Positions 48,726 through 61,899 of a stretch of 64,000 bases of DNA are shown here, one piece after another (within the stretch, counting starts at the first letter, position 1; every line of letters starts with the position of its first letter). Source of the DNA: Fasciola hepatica (lineage: Eukaryota > Platyhelminthes > Trematoda > Plagiorchiida > Fasciolidae); NCBI GenBank assembly GCA_948099385.1, contig CANUEZ040000062.1:3899501-3963500 (forward strand). Direction: 5' to 3'. Under the pieces are notes generated by a model. It did no database searches. It saw nothing but the letters and a program-made list of their open reading frames with translations, and was not told where the DNA came from. Made by a program: the position numbers and the translations under genes.

Positions 48726-49829
48726 AGACCAAAATGAAAGAAGGTGAGTCTTCGACAGTTAACTAGGTTCTCCGAAAATCTGACTGTTGTATATATTTAG
48801 GTCTACTTCTTATGTTCCACTTAATTTGAAAAAGAGGAAGAAAAGGAGCATTCGCCCGTTTTGCTGGCTAAGGATACCAGTCGTTCTGGAGAGGACAGAA
48901 ATTAGGCCTAGAGGTTTGTGAGTCTCCTAAATCGAATCAGAACCTCCCCCCGTATATCGTTCAGTGCTCTCGGTTCTCATTTGGAAATATGATAATGACA
49001 CTGCTCAGCAGCATACAAAGGAAAAAACTTCAAACGCTGGAGAGAGAAGAAATATGCATTACAGGCATGCAAAAACTTGTGGACAATGTACACGGGCGTA
49101 GCGAGTGGCACCACCGAATTCATCATTCTTTTAGTTGGACAAATTTTTCGTGTGTGTGTCCGTCACATCAGTAACTCTACAGAAGTCTCTCCATAAATGA
49201 CGAAAGCAGTGGGGTTTCGATCAGTGATCTGCAGCTCGGCTTTGGCGGTGAGAGAAGTTTACCATGCATCCCGCCGCGATCGAGCGCGACAAGAAAAGCA
49301 CCACAAGCTATTCAAAACTTGAATCCTTCTCAACAGTGGGTCCAACAGGGCTAGATCCATTTTTCGGTTTTGCACAGAGTGTTGCTAGCGTTGATGGACT
49401 CGTCGTTTTCGGTAAATGCCCAAAGTTCTGTTTGTCCATTGTGTTTATTTTTATTGTCTTGGTAAACGAGCTAACGTCCGGCGTCAACTGAGTTGAGCCG
49501 TGATCTAATGAGCGTTGTTATCCGGCTTACGGGACCCCGGGGATTCCACGCGGTTCTGTTCAGCGACGCTAACTGGAAGACAAGACAGGCGTACACTGGG
49601 GCACGGACGGATATTCGACCGAGGGGACATACCGGCACAATGAAGGCTGCCGCTGCTGCCGTGATAAACTGCAGGCACTCCTCCAGTCATATTTTACCAA
49701 AATATGTATACTTAATATCCATTGGAACATACTTAGCTAGTAAAAGCCACATCCGAAAATGTTGATGGACGTTGGTTACTTATCAAGAATGCCGTGTAAT
49801 ATTCTAGTGCTGCTATTTGTGGTCTCACC
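48726..49829 (+). other. Unrecognised stretch with a possible exon at 49264-49411
   Basis: Mostly featureless. From ATG 49264 a frame (MHPAAIERDKKSTTSYSK, STVGPTGLDPFFGF..) stays open to a donor-like TTTTCG|GTAAAT at 49411 and could be the first exon of a host gene, but there is no partner exon or domain to support it. Confidence 0.3.
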
Positions 49830-52290
49830 TTGCGTTGAGACCCTGGATTTCTGCTAATTCTGCGTCTACAAGACGCATATCATCCGTTCTCGGTTGACAG
49901 TGGGCACAAGGGTACACCCCTCACCAGGAGACGTGAACTCAATGCAGGCCTAATTAGGCACCGTGAAATCTGGTTGTCTCAATGTGCATTTGAGGATGAG
50001 TGTGCAGCAGTCACCGAAAACTCCGTCAAGCTGCTCCACCACATCGGATTCACCTGTAGGAAGCAGTAAGTTGCAAAGGTAATGATATGTGAGACTGGCA
50101 TTTCATCAATTCACAATCACCAGCGGCTTTTCGAACGCTTCGTGGGGCACTATAAGACGCACTTCAGTTGACTTCCACCATGAACTTATCTACTTACCCC
50201 CGCATGGCATTTTGCAGCACAGGCCGGGATCTGCAAGGTGATTCATGTATTAGAACGTCACAAGACGCCTGGCTCCGACGACCTTCCCCCAGCCCTGTTT
50301 AGAGATGATGGAGTTCAGCTTGTTAGAGAACTTCACTTTTTGTTCCCCATGGTTTGGTAATTTGAGCACGTTCAATGCTTATGAGGGGAATCGAGTGTAT
50401 TCCAAATCCCCAAGAGGAGCTCGTGCAATGATTTATCAACCATTGGAGTACAAGTCGCATCCCAATAGCATTGGAGTTGTTAGTGTCTGTCATAATTTGC
50501 AGGAGAGCAGACTGGGTTTCAAACACGTCGTGCGTGTTTCGGTCAAATCTTCACATTGTGACAGCTGCTTGACCACTTCCATACCTAGAGGAAATCAACA
50601 TTCATCGTGTTTCCAGACATTCGCGCGGTCTTTGACTTTGTCAACAGGACTTTATTACGGTACTCTTTGTTGACAAATGGAGTACTTGAGAAGTATATAA
50701 TGGTCCTCAAAGAGTTGTGTCACCGTTTCTCAGTTCAGGTTAGTGCCTTTGGCTAGCTTTTACAAACTTTTATCGTCTCCAGTAGAGTACGACAAGGTTG
50801 CTTTATATTCCCATTCCTTTTCCACTTTTCCATTGATGATACTCTAGCGGGTGCACCCTTTGATCTTTCACGTGGTGGAGTTTAAGTCCTCCCAGGAAAC
50901 GAAGCTTTTGACTTAGCATACGCTGATGATATCGTCTTGCCGGGTATTATGGCATTGGCGATGCAATACGTTTTGAGCAGCTTTGAGGTTGGTGTTTTGT
51001 TCCGTCCCACCAACTCTAGTGAGAACTCAGTTCTGTCCCAGAATCAGTTTCCGTTTTATTGATACAGAATACATTGTATATATAAGGTATGCTCTCGTTA
51101 TAGCCAAAACCGTGCATGAAAGCTTATTGGCTTACTGATAGACCTAAACGGCCCACCTGGTTGATTTATCTGGCTGTGCCCAGATTGGTTGATTTGGCTC
51201 TGGTCGAATGTTAAACGCTGACTGCTCCGTTGATCGCCTCAATGGTTCTGATCCTGTCGGCGATTCTGGTCATCCGATCACGTGCTGTCTACTTCATTGA
51301 ACCGAGCCATCTATTAGAAACGGGTTGGGTGCATTCCATTACAGTTGAGGTATCTACATATGGTATATGTGTTGCCCTAACTAAGTGCTAATGGCTTTTG
51401 GAGGACCGGCACAAGCCTGTGTCCGCACTCATCGTCTGTGTAGAGCAGTTATAACTAGTCATTATATTTGAGTGTCTTGGAAGCTGCTTTACAACCGGTG
51501 GTAATATTAGGGGGAAATATTGAAAACCAGACAGGTTCTCGTGGACCGCTTAACTTGTGGCGCTGCCATGAAATCCATCGCTCACTGAAACTGCGGGTCT
51601 ACTATGCTACAGTGCGCGATAAATTGATCTACAGTTGCGAATCCTGGCCGTTGCACGTTGCGGGCGCTCACTCACATGCCATATTCGAGCACTGAAGTAT
51701 TGTTCGTACTTTATGGGAGCACCATGTAACCATCGATGAGGTTCGTCGTCGTGTGCTGGTTGTTAATAACCGCCCTGTGACAGTAGTAGTCATTCTGCTC
51801 TGCATCCGGTGGTTTGGGCACATTTTACGCAGGACTACACACCGTCTTCCACTGCGTACTCTATTTGCACTTCTTCAGTATGGCTGGAAGAAGTGACGTG
51901 GCCGTCAGACCATGACTTTGTTTACGAGTATGAAGAATTTGACGTCAGCACTGGCATCAGTTCTTGATTCCCGGCTCCCCGGTTGAGACACGAGATGAGG
52001 ATTATCGTTCGTTACAAAAGTAGGGGGATATGGCTTACACACGGAGCTAATGGCACGAATGTTGTGTGATGTGCCTAGAAATCTCTCGGACCCAATGAGT
52101 ATCGAACAAAACTATAGAAAAATCACAAAATTGAATGTGACGAAAAAGTAGAATAATATTTTTATTCCCCTTACGCTCTTTGTATCCCGTTTCTGCATTA
52201 ACGCTTCCTACACCGTGTATGACTCCAGACTTGGTGTATGATAGTAATAGTAAAGCTATAGTAATAATAATAAACAACTTTGAATAAATA
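49830..52290 (+). mobile_element. RTE-4 non-LTR retrotransposon, 5'-truncated
   Basis: Linker (RHREIWLSQCAFEDECAAVT, ENSVKLLHHIGFTCRKQ near 49950-50070). RT: VLERHKTPGSDDLPPALFRD near 50250-50310, FQTRRACFGQIFTL near 50516, FPDIRAVFDFVNRTLLRYSL near 50610, SRVRQGCFIFPFLFHFSIDD near 50780, and the catalytic LAYADDIVLPG near 50916-50945. C-terminus: RVYYATVRDKLIYSCESWPL, WEHHVTIDEVRRRVL and RWFGHILRRTTHRLPLRTL up to 51880. The 3' UTR ends in TAATAATAATAA near 52270. Frames shift repeatedly, but motifs A and C are both still readable. Confidence 0.8.
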
Positions 52291-52467
52291 CGACGACAAC
52301 TGCTCAAGAAACTTAGAAATAATAAAACGGAATTTCTCGGTTATAACATTGGACGGTTTAAGTTTTGTTTTCTTGATGAGTCACTATTCAGTGGTAAGTA
52401 TAAATCTGGAACGGCAAGTCGCATTTTCTTGTTTTAATCAAAGTGACATTTTCCAATGTTCATTCTC

Positions 52468-52522
<55 letters not shown>

Positions 52523-53329
52523 ATTCTGGGGAAGGGGAGGTTTGCATGTGGCTAATCTGCAAAAGCATAACCAGATTGAAACCTAAATGAGCCGATGAGG
52601 CTCAGTAAGCGCTTCGGCAGGATTTCCACCATTAGATCAAGCGGAAATCAATACGGCGATCTAAAAACAGTTGTAACTTATGCTGTATGTCCCCGAGACC
52701 ATTGGCTTAATTTTACCGAAAGAGTGAGAGTGTAGGCTGTAAACGGAAACCCCTTTTATTACTCCACCAACGGTATACAGTTCAATACTTTAAGATCATT
52801 TATAGAGAAGCATTCTGGAATCACATAAAAGTTTTAGTTTTTTTGACTGCCTGACTCAGATCCTAAATTGTATTCTGTTTCGATAGGTATCCTCTTTGTA
52901 GATGGCTCGGTCAGATGAAACATACCGGAAGATTTTATTATATTTAAACGAGGACGGTAAAATGTAATTAGTGTGTCGCGTAAGTTGCCAACTTATATAC
53001 AATAAAATGCAATCGAGATAGCTGTTTAGTTTCTGGTAGTGAGGTTCTAATCGCTCTGACCTAGTGATGTTTCATTCACTCAGCCCACTGACTCTGAACA
53101 CCTATTCGTGAAATTCCCTGCCTCTTCTTTGTACAAAGCAGAGCTTTCAAAATATTACTAACCCTAAAACCATTTTAATTACAGTCATAAATTGGCACAA
53201 AAAAGCATGCTGACACAAATTTGATACGTCGCAATCACTGGATTCAGTTCCAGTTCACCCATTGTTTGCGTAATATATATACTGCTGCGTTGGGAGCAGA
53301 TTGGGTAGAAGCATAAAGTGTAAAAATTA
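52291..53329 (+). other. Unrecognised stretch with TA repeat
   Basis: Apart from the TA tract at 52471-52517 nothing was recognised. Confidence 0.45.
52471..52517. repeat. (TA)n microsatellite, about 47 bp
   Basis: Uninterrupted alternating TA. Confidence 0.98.
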
Positions 53330-54265
53330 CAAATCAAAATGAGAAGAGGAAATCACGAAGACAAAGGAAGAGTCCCAATGCAACTAAGCCACTGAGCGTG
53401 ACACCTACGCATATCACTTCGTGTTTCCAACTACCTGATAGGCGGGTCGCGTGAACCCTAACCCGGAAATCGAACATGTCCTATTTTGCCAAGTCCACTT
53501 GCCAAGGTTTTCGTACCTTTAGTCTTGTCACAAAATGATCACCTCGACCTACGTTCCAACCAGTATCTGCCTCGGAGAACAGCGTACGCCGAGGAATTCT
53601 ATCGGTGGGTAAGAGTAACATGTCCCAGCCACTACAAAGTGTTTAGGTTCAGATTCACACCGGCCCCACGAGTCATTGAATTTGTCAACAGTCAAGGGTG
53701 CCTTCTGTATGCGCGAAGGTACTTCATTTGTTATCCAACTACTTGGTGAGATTTAACTGTCAAGGGTACAAAACTTATCTAGCTCAACTACGGCTTTCTG
53801 TACCGAGACAAGGTTTGGAGTAAAGCCAACCCAGTTCTGCGACAACATTTTACACTTAGAAGGTGCAAAACGCACCTCAAGCATTACTAAACCACTGTAT
53901 AGGCTATCTAGAAAAGCTTGAAACTTACCTGGATTTTCACTTAGAAGAACAATATTGTCCACGCATTCGAAGTTGGAAAGTTTATTGCCAGGGCAAAGAT
54001 CGACGCAGCTTGTGTCACGTAAGGATAGGGCTATCTCAAGAATCAATTCAATTACAAAATCGAAGAGGAAGGGCGATAGAGGGCAATCCTGACGAACACC
54101 ACTTCCAGTGGTGACCTCGGGTGAAAGGTCGCCCTAAGTACGAACTCGGCTTCTGCATTCAAGGATTAGAAAAGATAAATTTTCTCTGGCACTTTCTTCC
54201 GTGAGAAAATAGCACCTGATAATTGCGGTCGACTGTGTCTAATGCCACTTTCAGATCAAGAAAAA
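53330..54265 (-). mobile_element. RTE-3 RT and 3' fragment
   Basis: Reverse strand: FLDLKVALDTVDRNYQ (motif A region with the catalytic Asp, near 54260-54215), VRQDCPLSPFLFDFVIELIL-like near 54100-54030, DTSCVDLCPGNKLSNFECVD-NIVL (catalytic YADD changed to CVDN) near 53990, VRFAPSKCKMLSQNWVGFTP near 53850. After a deletion the 3' UTR follows; 53380-53520 matches 17100-17300. Confidence 0.8.
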
Positions 54266-54309
54266 CAAATATTGTGGACCTACAGGAGTTGCGCTTTGTG
54301 CTCTGAAAA

Positions 54310-54490
54310 TTTTCGGAGGACCGGCTGTGGTCAAGCCGTGATCATCGTGGACTTCAGACAGTAGACGACCCGGGTGGTTCAGTTCCCGCCATTACTCGTC
54401 AATTGCCCATTTGGCAGCCTTTTGCTGGCCACTATCCGCTTCATGAACTGTTGTTCATTGTTGTAGAATAAATAAAACTGAAGTAAAAAG
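54310..54490 (+). mobile_element. Second-type tRNA-derived SINE
   Basis: Head GACCGGCTGTGGTCAAGCCG, TGATCATCGTGGACTTCAGA, then a B-box-like GGGTGGTTCAGTTCCCGCC with an insertion. The body reads CGTCAATTGCCCATTTGGCA and CTATCCGCTTCATGAACTGT, with an AATAAATAAA-like end near 54470. Confidence 0.6.
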
Positions 54491-56009
54491 ATTATCATTG
54501 TGTGATCGATGCAACCTCCACCTGTCTGAAACCGGCTGGATTCTTACGCATACAATGTTTGGGGGCAGTTGAATAATCGGTAAAGAATAATCCCGTCGAC
54601 AAAAGTGGATACAAAGCCTACCAAGCTAACTCCTTTGTGGTTTTCATCAGAAAAATTGACACCTTTCGTTCAAACCGGCATAATCGCTAATTCACCTCAT
54701 TTCCTGGGAACCCACTCGCCATTCTACTCGGAAGAGTTTTGTTAACTTTGAAACAAAAGCTTCACCTCTATCCTTGAAAAAAGACGGAGAGGACCAATCC
54801 GGTCCGGCAGCTATTTTCCATTTTCCAGTGATCTTATTCCTGGATAACTTTTATTTCTGATGGAGGAGTGAGATTTATCTGCATTGTTTCCCTGGCAGGT
54901 ATATTCCGAGGGTTCACTGTAGAAATGGGCCAACTGGAGTGCTCCCTAAGTGCTCCGTCCAACGGCCCCTGAGAGTGAATCAGTTGTCTGTTGTTTTCCT
55001 CGGAGCCGCAACAACCTGTGGTGCTTTAAATCGGTTTCAAGTTTAGGTTGGTAAAATTAGTAAAGCCCTTCGTACTAAGGATGTTGGGGGTTTCTAGAAG
55101 AACCGTAATGTAATGACCGAATCGACCGAAACGCAATCACAATTCACTCGAACTAACACTGAAATGTGTTGGTACTCTGGCATACGAAATTTGGCATTTT
55201 TATAAGCATGACATACGTAATTGAAGAAATATACACACAGGTGCTTATCCATGAGCAATATGATTGGCAGGCACAAAGTTGCCGGAAGCTGTCACGTGAC
55301 GTGTGGGCAGATTATACGCGCGAGACATGCGCACTACGGTGATCAGTATCCAGGGTTGCCCTGAGATAGTCATACGTGCCCATTGTAATTGGCAGTGTGA
55401 AAATGAATAGATGTTAATTAGAGTAAACACTGGGCAAATGAACAGTTATTGGTCCGAACGGGATTTTCCGCATAGCATGTGAGTAGAAAACAAAATCACC
55501 ACAAATGCTTCCTCTTTTACTCTTGGGGAATGACGCAGTTGACCTGAAGCGCTGATGCAGAACCGAGGCTGGGTGATTTGAGTAATACAACTGACTCATC
55601 GACTTGTAGGTTCCCTTCCTTTTCATCTTGTTGTTCTTTGTCCGGATTTTTACTGCACACCTGATCAACTTGTCTTCTTTGAACAATGTCATTCTGTAAC
55701 TCCATAACCCTCATGATTCTTGATCCCATTCATCTTTTGTGATTCCTGTAGATGGTCGGAGTCGGTTACCACGACCATAGGAAATACACAGCTCGACAAG
55801 AGTATAGAACCCTCCTCATTTTTCTCATACATCCGCTCCTGTATTCCCTAACGAAATCATAACTTATCAGAACAACCGACTACCCATTGTGATTCACAAT
55901 ACAAAATTCAGAGCGAAATGATTTATTGTGAGCTAATTAAATCAAGGGAGTGACAGAAGCATGGGACCTCCAACAGCTCATCTTCTAAAGTTGCCTAATA
56001 AAATCGTAT
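54491..56009 (+). other. Unrecognised stretch
   Basis: Overlapping reverse-strand frames at 55414-55729 are open but resemble nothing known. Bases 54840-54990 resemble 17480-17600 (TCTGATGGAGGAGTGAGAT.., GTGCTCCCTAAGTGCTCCGT..), so a further RTE-3 scrap on the reverse strand is likely there. Confidence 0.4.
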
Positions 56010-56965
56010 GCAACAGCTGCTCTGCTAGAGGATCTCGATACATATTCTCGGCATATTTGTTAAAATACTTGTGTCTGTCTTTCGGCCAGTGCGCACCGAT
56101 TCTTGCCTGAGGGCGGTTACCAGATCACTCTTCGACCGGTAAACCATGGCATTCTTGCAAATCTGGCGAGCAAATATGCCCCGTAACGTCTCAGTCGGGT
56201 TTAGATCCAGCCTGCAGACGGACCACTGCATGACCTTGATCCCTCGGAACAACAGCCAACATTTTGTAGTGTATGAGGAGTGGACAGAATCATTATCATG
56301 TTGGAATATGAGTCATCTTCTGATATGCTGACCAGCAGCGGGAACGAAGAATATTCCAACGTAAGAATAGGCGCAAAAGAATTTGTATGCCCTCAAGTAT
56401 AATTAGCTCACTTTGGCCCTCGGCTGAGAAGGCCCCCCAAACCACCACTGAACTCTCGCCGTTGTTTCTTCGAGTGGAAATTCTTGCTTCTTTTCCGATT
56501 TCATGCCAATACCGATTCGAAGCATCCGGTCCATCCAAATTAATCTTTTCCGTCATTAATGTGGACATTTTCCAATTTGTTTGTCCATGCTACATGTGTT
56601 TCAGTTCATGATAAACGTTGCTCTTTATACAATGGTGTGAGAGCAATCTGTCTTTTTTGTATTTAATTCAAGGCACTAATTTGGGTGTTTATTGCAACAT
56701 TCGTTTCGAAACACCAACTTTGATCAAAGCTTTCAACGTTGCCATGGGGCATGTTGTCCTGGAGGCTTGACGAAGCAGTCTGCGTTCGTCCGGTTTCATG
56801 AGTACTTTTGGACTACATATTGGTTTTTCAGGCGTACATTGCTCCTTACATTCCAGAGACCGTCGAATGACATTTCGTGGTCTCTTGCACAGCAGGGAGA
56901 TCTCATGCAAACTGAGTCCCTTTGATGGAAATCGGATACCTCGCCCTTCGCGAAACTCAGTTTCT
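56010..56965 (-). mobile_element. Tc1/mariner transposon, decayed transposase
   Basis: Reverse strand, in order: a helix-turn-helix block (KGLSLHEISLLCKRPRNVIR), a linker (SPKVLMKPDERRLLRQASRT), the catalytic core start (INLDGPDASNRYWHEIGKEA, NNGESSVVVWGAFSAEGQSE), the second catalytic Asp (QHDNDSVHSSYTTKCW near 56310) and the third acidic residue (RLDLNPTETLRGIFARQI near 56215-56160), ending TNMPRICIEIL. The first catalytic Asp is not readable (TEK where DE.K is usual). Frameshifts split it into at least three frames. Terminal inverted repeats were not identified by eye. Confidence 0.85.
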
Positions 56966-57654
56966 TTCCGTGTGACATTGCGCATACAAAATTCCCTGTG
57001 CTGGCTGCAAGGTGTAGTGCGCGCAACCAACGCGAATGAAGGTCACCTAGGTTACCAGGATACATCACGTGCTCCGGGGTCCATGATCCATAAGATGCCG
57101 GTTCTCGTGGGCTTGCCAGCCACCAAATTCGCAGACCGAACAAGTCAGCCTGTTGCCAGGCTCAATGGTCCGTCTGGTTCGGCTAAGTTTACCATCGGAC
57201 AGTGCACCGTAATAGGGAGTCATACTTTCGTCATCCTCATTGTTAACGTTTTCTGCTCTAATTTGCGCATAGTCCTCAGTTTTGTTCTGGAATTTGGTTG
57301 GCCGTATCGTAACATACATTCAGTTGTTCTGACAAGATATGGTTATGTTGGAGAGTACAGAGGCATGAATGTGCGGAAAATGAGGGGGTCCTGTAATTTG
57401 TCGCGTAGTGTGTGTTGAATCCGAGGGATGCAGAGAGCCTCGCAGATTTCGTGCTCTAAATAGGACCGCTGGGGGGGGGGGTGTGTGTGATGAATTCACT
57501 TGGATTTGCACCGTTTTAACGGAGTACTCCGGGATGAGATTTGAACATAGTTGCCGAGGCGGTGTACGCAGCTTTGTCATTTCGAGCGACGTAGTTTCTC
57601 CATCGATAGTGGCTTCCAAAGGCTGGTCTTCCTTTCATGTTTTTGCAAATTTTT
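56966..57654 (+). other. Unrecognised stretch with G tract
   Basis: Contains an 11-base G run (57471-57481) followed by GTGTGTGTG. No domain recognised in either strand. Confidence 0.4.
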
Positions 57655-58260
57655 CGCGGCTTTCAACATAGCAGATTTTTTTCTTCGGGATTCATAACCG
57701 GAACCTCCAACGCACGAGTCAGTTGGGAGTTTATTCAGCACGGGAAAGTACCCGAAGCACCTGTGAAGGAACTTCTTCCGGTCTGTCATGTAAGGCATAA
57801 TCATTGTGTGCATCTTGTTTGTCTTCGCTGGTGCTTTTTTATCGCTCCGCTTTTCCGATTCAGTCATCAGCCCCATGCACCCAATCGAGCAAGCATAACG
57901 TGGACGGAATAGCACCCTTTGGGCCCAGAGATTCCCCAGCTCAGGCGGACGATAGCTGTCTAATGAAAGACGATGCATTCTCCCACCGTCCAGATAAATC
58001 CAGGTACTCCATTCTACGTCCATCTAGTGGAGTTTTTAGACAGGTAAACTGCTTTCCTTCGTGTTTATTCACTGAAATGTCCTCTTTAGGGGCATTAAGG
58101 TTAGAACCAGATGTTGCTCAGCAACTGGTTCAGAGACTGGATTTCGTCTGGCCTCTACTCCTTGAACTGTCAGGCATGATTGCATTTTCGGCTTTAAAAA
58201 ACAGTTCTTCATGGTTGTTCGGATCATGGAGACACGCAACCTATCACACCACATCACGAT
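57655..58260 (+). mobile_element. RTE-3 5' leader fragment
   Basis: Aligns with 32645-33500 in the same orientation: TTCGCGGCT.., TGCATCTTGTTT/TTCTGTCTT blocks, AGTCATCAGCCCCATGCACC, TGTTTATTCACTGAAATGTC and CAGCAACTGGTTCAGAGACT. The coding part of the element is absent. Confidence 0.7.
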
Positions 58261-61200
58261 GCAGTCTCATCGTGATGATAAATTTATTATTTTTTTATGG
58301 GATATGCGATCAAATTTTATCTTTATTTGGCGTCCTTAGTAGTGTGGAACGTTCTGTTTCACTTCCCGGATTCTCGGAATTTCATCGCCCTCAGGATAAA
58401 TTTTATTTTATAACCCGTGGTTTAACTTGGACTCTGTGAGAAGTCACACCAAAGTATGTATCTTAGTGTCTAATAAGATTTTTAGAACCGGTTTCAAACC
58501 AATAAACACAGAATTTGAACACTAGCAACGACAGTTTTAATCAAAGATTTTTGAAATGAACCGTTCACCATATCTGTTATCGTGGTAAACGTATTTTTGT
58601 GCTTGGTATGCTGAGCGCGATTCTTTATTAATTGGAGACACCCGTGATTCTGAATGGGAATCACTTGAGTGTGTTGTGAAGAAGAATAACGAAAATTTCT
58701 TATTCCTCTTTTCGGCTAATTTCACGATGGAATTAACACCAGTGGAGTTGGGACTATTCAACACGTTAGTTTAGTATCATTATTCTCATTGGTTTGCAAC
58801 GATCGTTGTTTCATCCTCAAGGGCCCAGTGATGAGTCCGTCATTATCAGACAAGAAACTAAGTCGATTTCAGAAATAATGGACAGTTCTAGAGGACTAAG
58901 CTCTGTTTCAATTATACTTTCGTATCTGGCATTATGTATGGAACCACTGGACAAAACTGTCATGGGAATATTTCACGACAAGTGGATATATTCAGCGTGA
59001 CGGACACTAGTTTTCTCATCTCACATGGATAACAGTCCTTAATAACATGATTGACTAAGTCAATTTGAGCTTGGAATAATACGGTTCACGACGAGCAATA
59101 TCCTAACCATATGAAGAACGAGGTATATTTTACCACGATAAATGACTTAGCACTAGTTACTTTTGGCGCCATGAATTGCTGTTGTCCTTGGAGCATTCAG
59201 TTAACGGATGGGTTTTGATTGGTAATTCTGATGATGCAGTGATCAAACTACGATGGCAGAACTGATGGCAACTAAACAATGAATGATTTCATTGTGATAA
59301 GGTTATGATTGATACCGCACAATTCGCGGAGGAAACGAAAGAGTACAACGATACAATCAAAGTCGTTGAAAGGCATGCATGAAATTGGTCCGATTGTTGA
59401 GTTCTTCTTGTCGCCTTTTGTGACTGCAAGTAACGGGTGATTTTTGATTAAACAACCAAGCTCGCAACTCAAAATATTGTTCATCACAGAGAACTCATTG
59501 TGCGAGATATATTGCTCTATGGTGAGGGGGAATGTAACTCTTTTATCCATTTATTTGGTATGATCGTACAAATTATTAGTTTTTATCTATTTGTGTTTCA
59601 TTTAAACTCACCTAACCAGAATCAGTATGAGAATTTCATTTACAGCTATATGTCATAGGGTGATACCTTCTCGTGCCTATGTGAATGTTCTGTACACCAT
59701 CGTCTGTATAAAAATCGATTATAGAAACAGAGTATCCTTTTTTACCTTAGTAAGATGTCACTGTTAGGACCTCAGTTAATTACAATTTCGTCAACGTACT
59801 TACCCATACCATAAACGTTTTCGTTGTATCTGCACATCGGTTGTTAAAAATCATATGTACGCCCTGCGATAAACGTACGATGACATTGAATTTTTCCAAC
59901 CTTTTTCAACATTACTGGGATACAACTTGAACCAATCTATTTGGTTCCTAAATAAACTTGGGTATCTTGATTAGAAGACAAAATTCGAACAGATACTGCT
60001 GCTTACTAAATCATCCACGGCTTACATATGTTGTGGTCCCTCACTATTCCATTCTGTCATTTCTCCACGGACGACTTGAGTAGCCGATCGCCCTTGCAAC
60101 ACATCGCACCAGACAGCTCATGTAAATGTGCCGCAATTTCCTGCCGTCTTCTCGAACCTTATTCCATTTGAGCGGGTTAATCTGAATTGAAGCCGATCTC
60201 AGAAGCTCCCTCGTAAGGTGCAACGGTAACTGGAACCAATTAGAGCTAACGGGGTTGCGAGTGGTATCGGTGCCCTTAAACCGGCGCAGATCGATCAAGA
60301 AAAAGACGAAATCTATGTCTGAGGAGGAGCTAGCAGCATTCCAGCTTCGCTGGGCAATTCTTCCCGAGTCGTGGCAGACGATTACAGAGCGGAAGTTCTT
60401 AAGAAGTGCGATGAGTTTTGTGTGTGTCGAAAGTAGTACCAAGTCCCTGGATTCTGACTCATCATGGTGTTGATGATTTTCGTCAATGGGAATAGACTGA
60501 TGCTCTAAACCCAGCAATAACACATCTATTCGAGTCGTCGTTATATGTATGCAAGCTACTTAGGGAGTGGGAGGAGAACATCATCATAGTAAGAAAACCC
60601 GTAGATGTTGTTTATAAACGATTCAGCCTAACATCTGGAACTGATGGTGGCCATATGTTTTCGGGAACGTGCAGTGATAACGGATTTCGCTCATCGAACC
60701 TTCTAGCTCGTCAACATCTGTCGGTAACAAACCTGTATTTTACTCCACAGGTGTCATACTCGATACTTTAGCAAAACATTCTTCAGGCTATTGTATTGAT
60801 AACTTCTTAAGCATTTCAGGACCCTCGGCGTAGAGTAACATCTACCGCATTGGATTGCGGATTTCCTGAATGAGAGGATCCTTTTCTAAAGTCACCACTG
60901 CTATCTTGACGTTGGTGGCGTCCCGCGATGTCGCTTCAGGGCTCATTGTTTCATTTGGCTTGTATCAAAGACCCACCGTCGGTGTTTCAATAAACAAGTC
61001 TTATCTGTACAGATGATTAAATTTTTTAACACAAAATCCGGTTTAATGCAAATAAATGAATAATACCTGATGATCTGAATGCTCTCAGAAACCTAGTCGT
61101 TTCCCAACAAGTTAGCTCAAATGACAATCACACTCTTCAGTGGCGTAGAGTACAACCTGCACGAAATGCCTCTTTGCCCATATTGTTTTAAGACAGACTT

Positions 61201-61899
61201 TGGTGCAACAGTGGTCTCACGCCTGAAGACCATAGCGCTTTTGGCAAAGATATGTGGTTCTTCTTGAAACATGTTAGGAGCTAGTCGTTGATTTTTCGGC
61301 TGACTCTGATACGACGCTTTCAAATCAATTTGCTTCTGCCAGTTTAGCCCCGCGGAAGTTCCTACTCTGGAGTGCAGCGTGCTTCCACCGGACTCACTAC
61401 TGGACTACGCGAGACCTGCTACTAAAGTCATCCTCAGACTATTGAGTTTTATTCAGAGGCATGTCGAAGAGATGAACTTAACGTTATCTACACCAGCAGT
61501 AACCTCCCTCGAGACTTAGGACTAGAAAAAAGCGGGGAGTTTCCATTTCACCAGCATTGCTGTAGGCGTGGTCATCCAATTATACTCACGAAATAGTAAT
61601 CTGTGGGCCTACCTTTGTTTTTCGGTCTTTCTACGATGCTACTGAAAGTGTGCAACGCTATTTTATCTGAGGTAACTCATGGCGCAAAGGGATGACGTAC
61701 AACGGGATACTCATGACTGAGTTCATGTTTCGGCACTGAAATGATGAGTTTCGCACGATGATGCTTCTTCTGCCTATATCTTTGGAGGCTAAAGATTGAT
61801 AATTTTATAAATTTTTTAAATTAGTAAACTGGCTTGAGCACGTTTTTGTACGGTGTTTTACAGCTGTCGGGGGAAAGAGGAAAAGTTTAACACACCAAA
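58261..61899 (+). other. Long unrecognised stretch
   Basis: No protein domain recognised on either strand. A 159-codon reverse frame at 60044-60523 and a 92-codon one at 59272-59550 have no known match. A hammerhead-like motif lies near 58825-58860 (see findings). Confidence 0.4.

Noticed and set aside
52586..52605. Hammerhead-like GCCGATGAGGC motif
   Set aside because: It is only a short hairpin (GAGCC/GGCTC) with no GAAA partner at the right distance.
60044..60523. 159-codon reverse-strand frame as a host gene
   Set aside because: No recognisable domain, and the forward strand is equally open over part of it.
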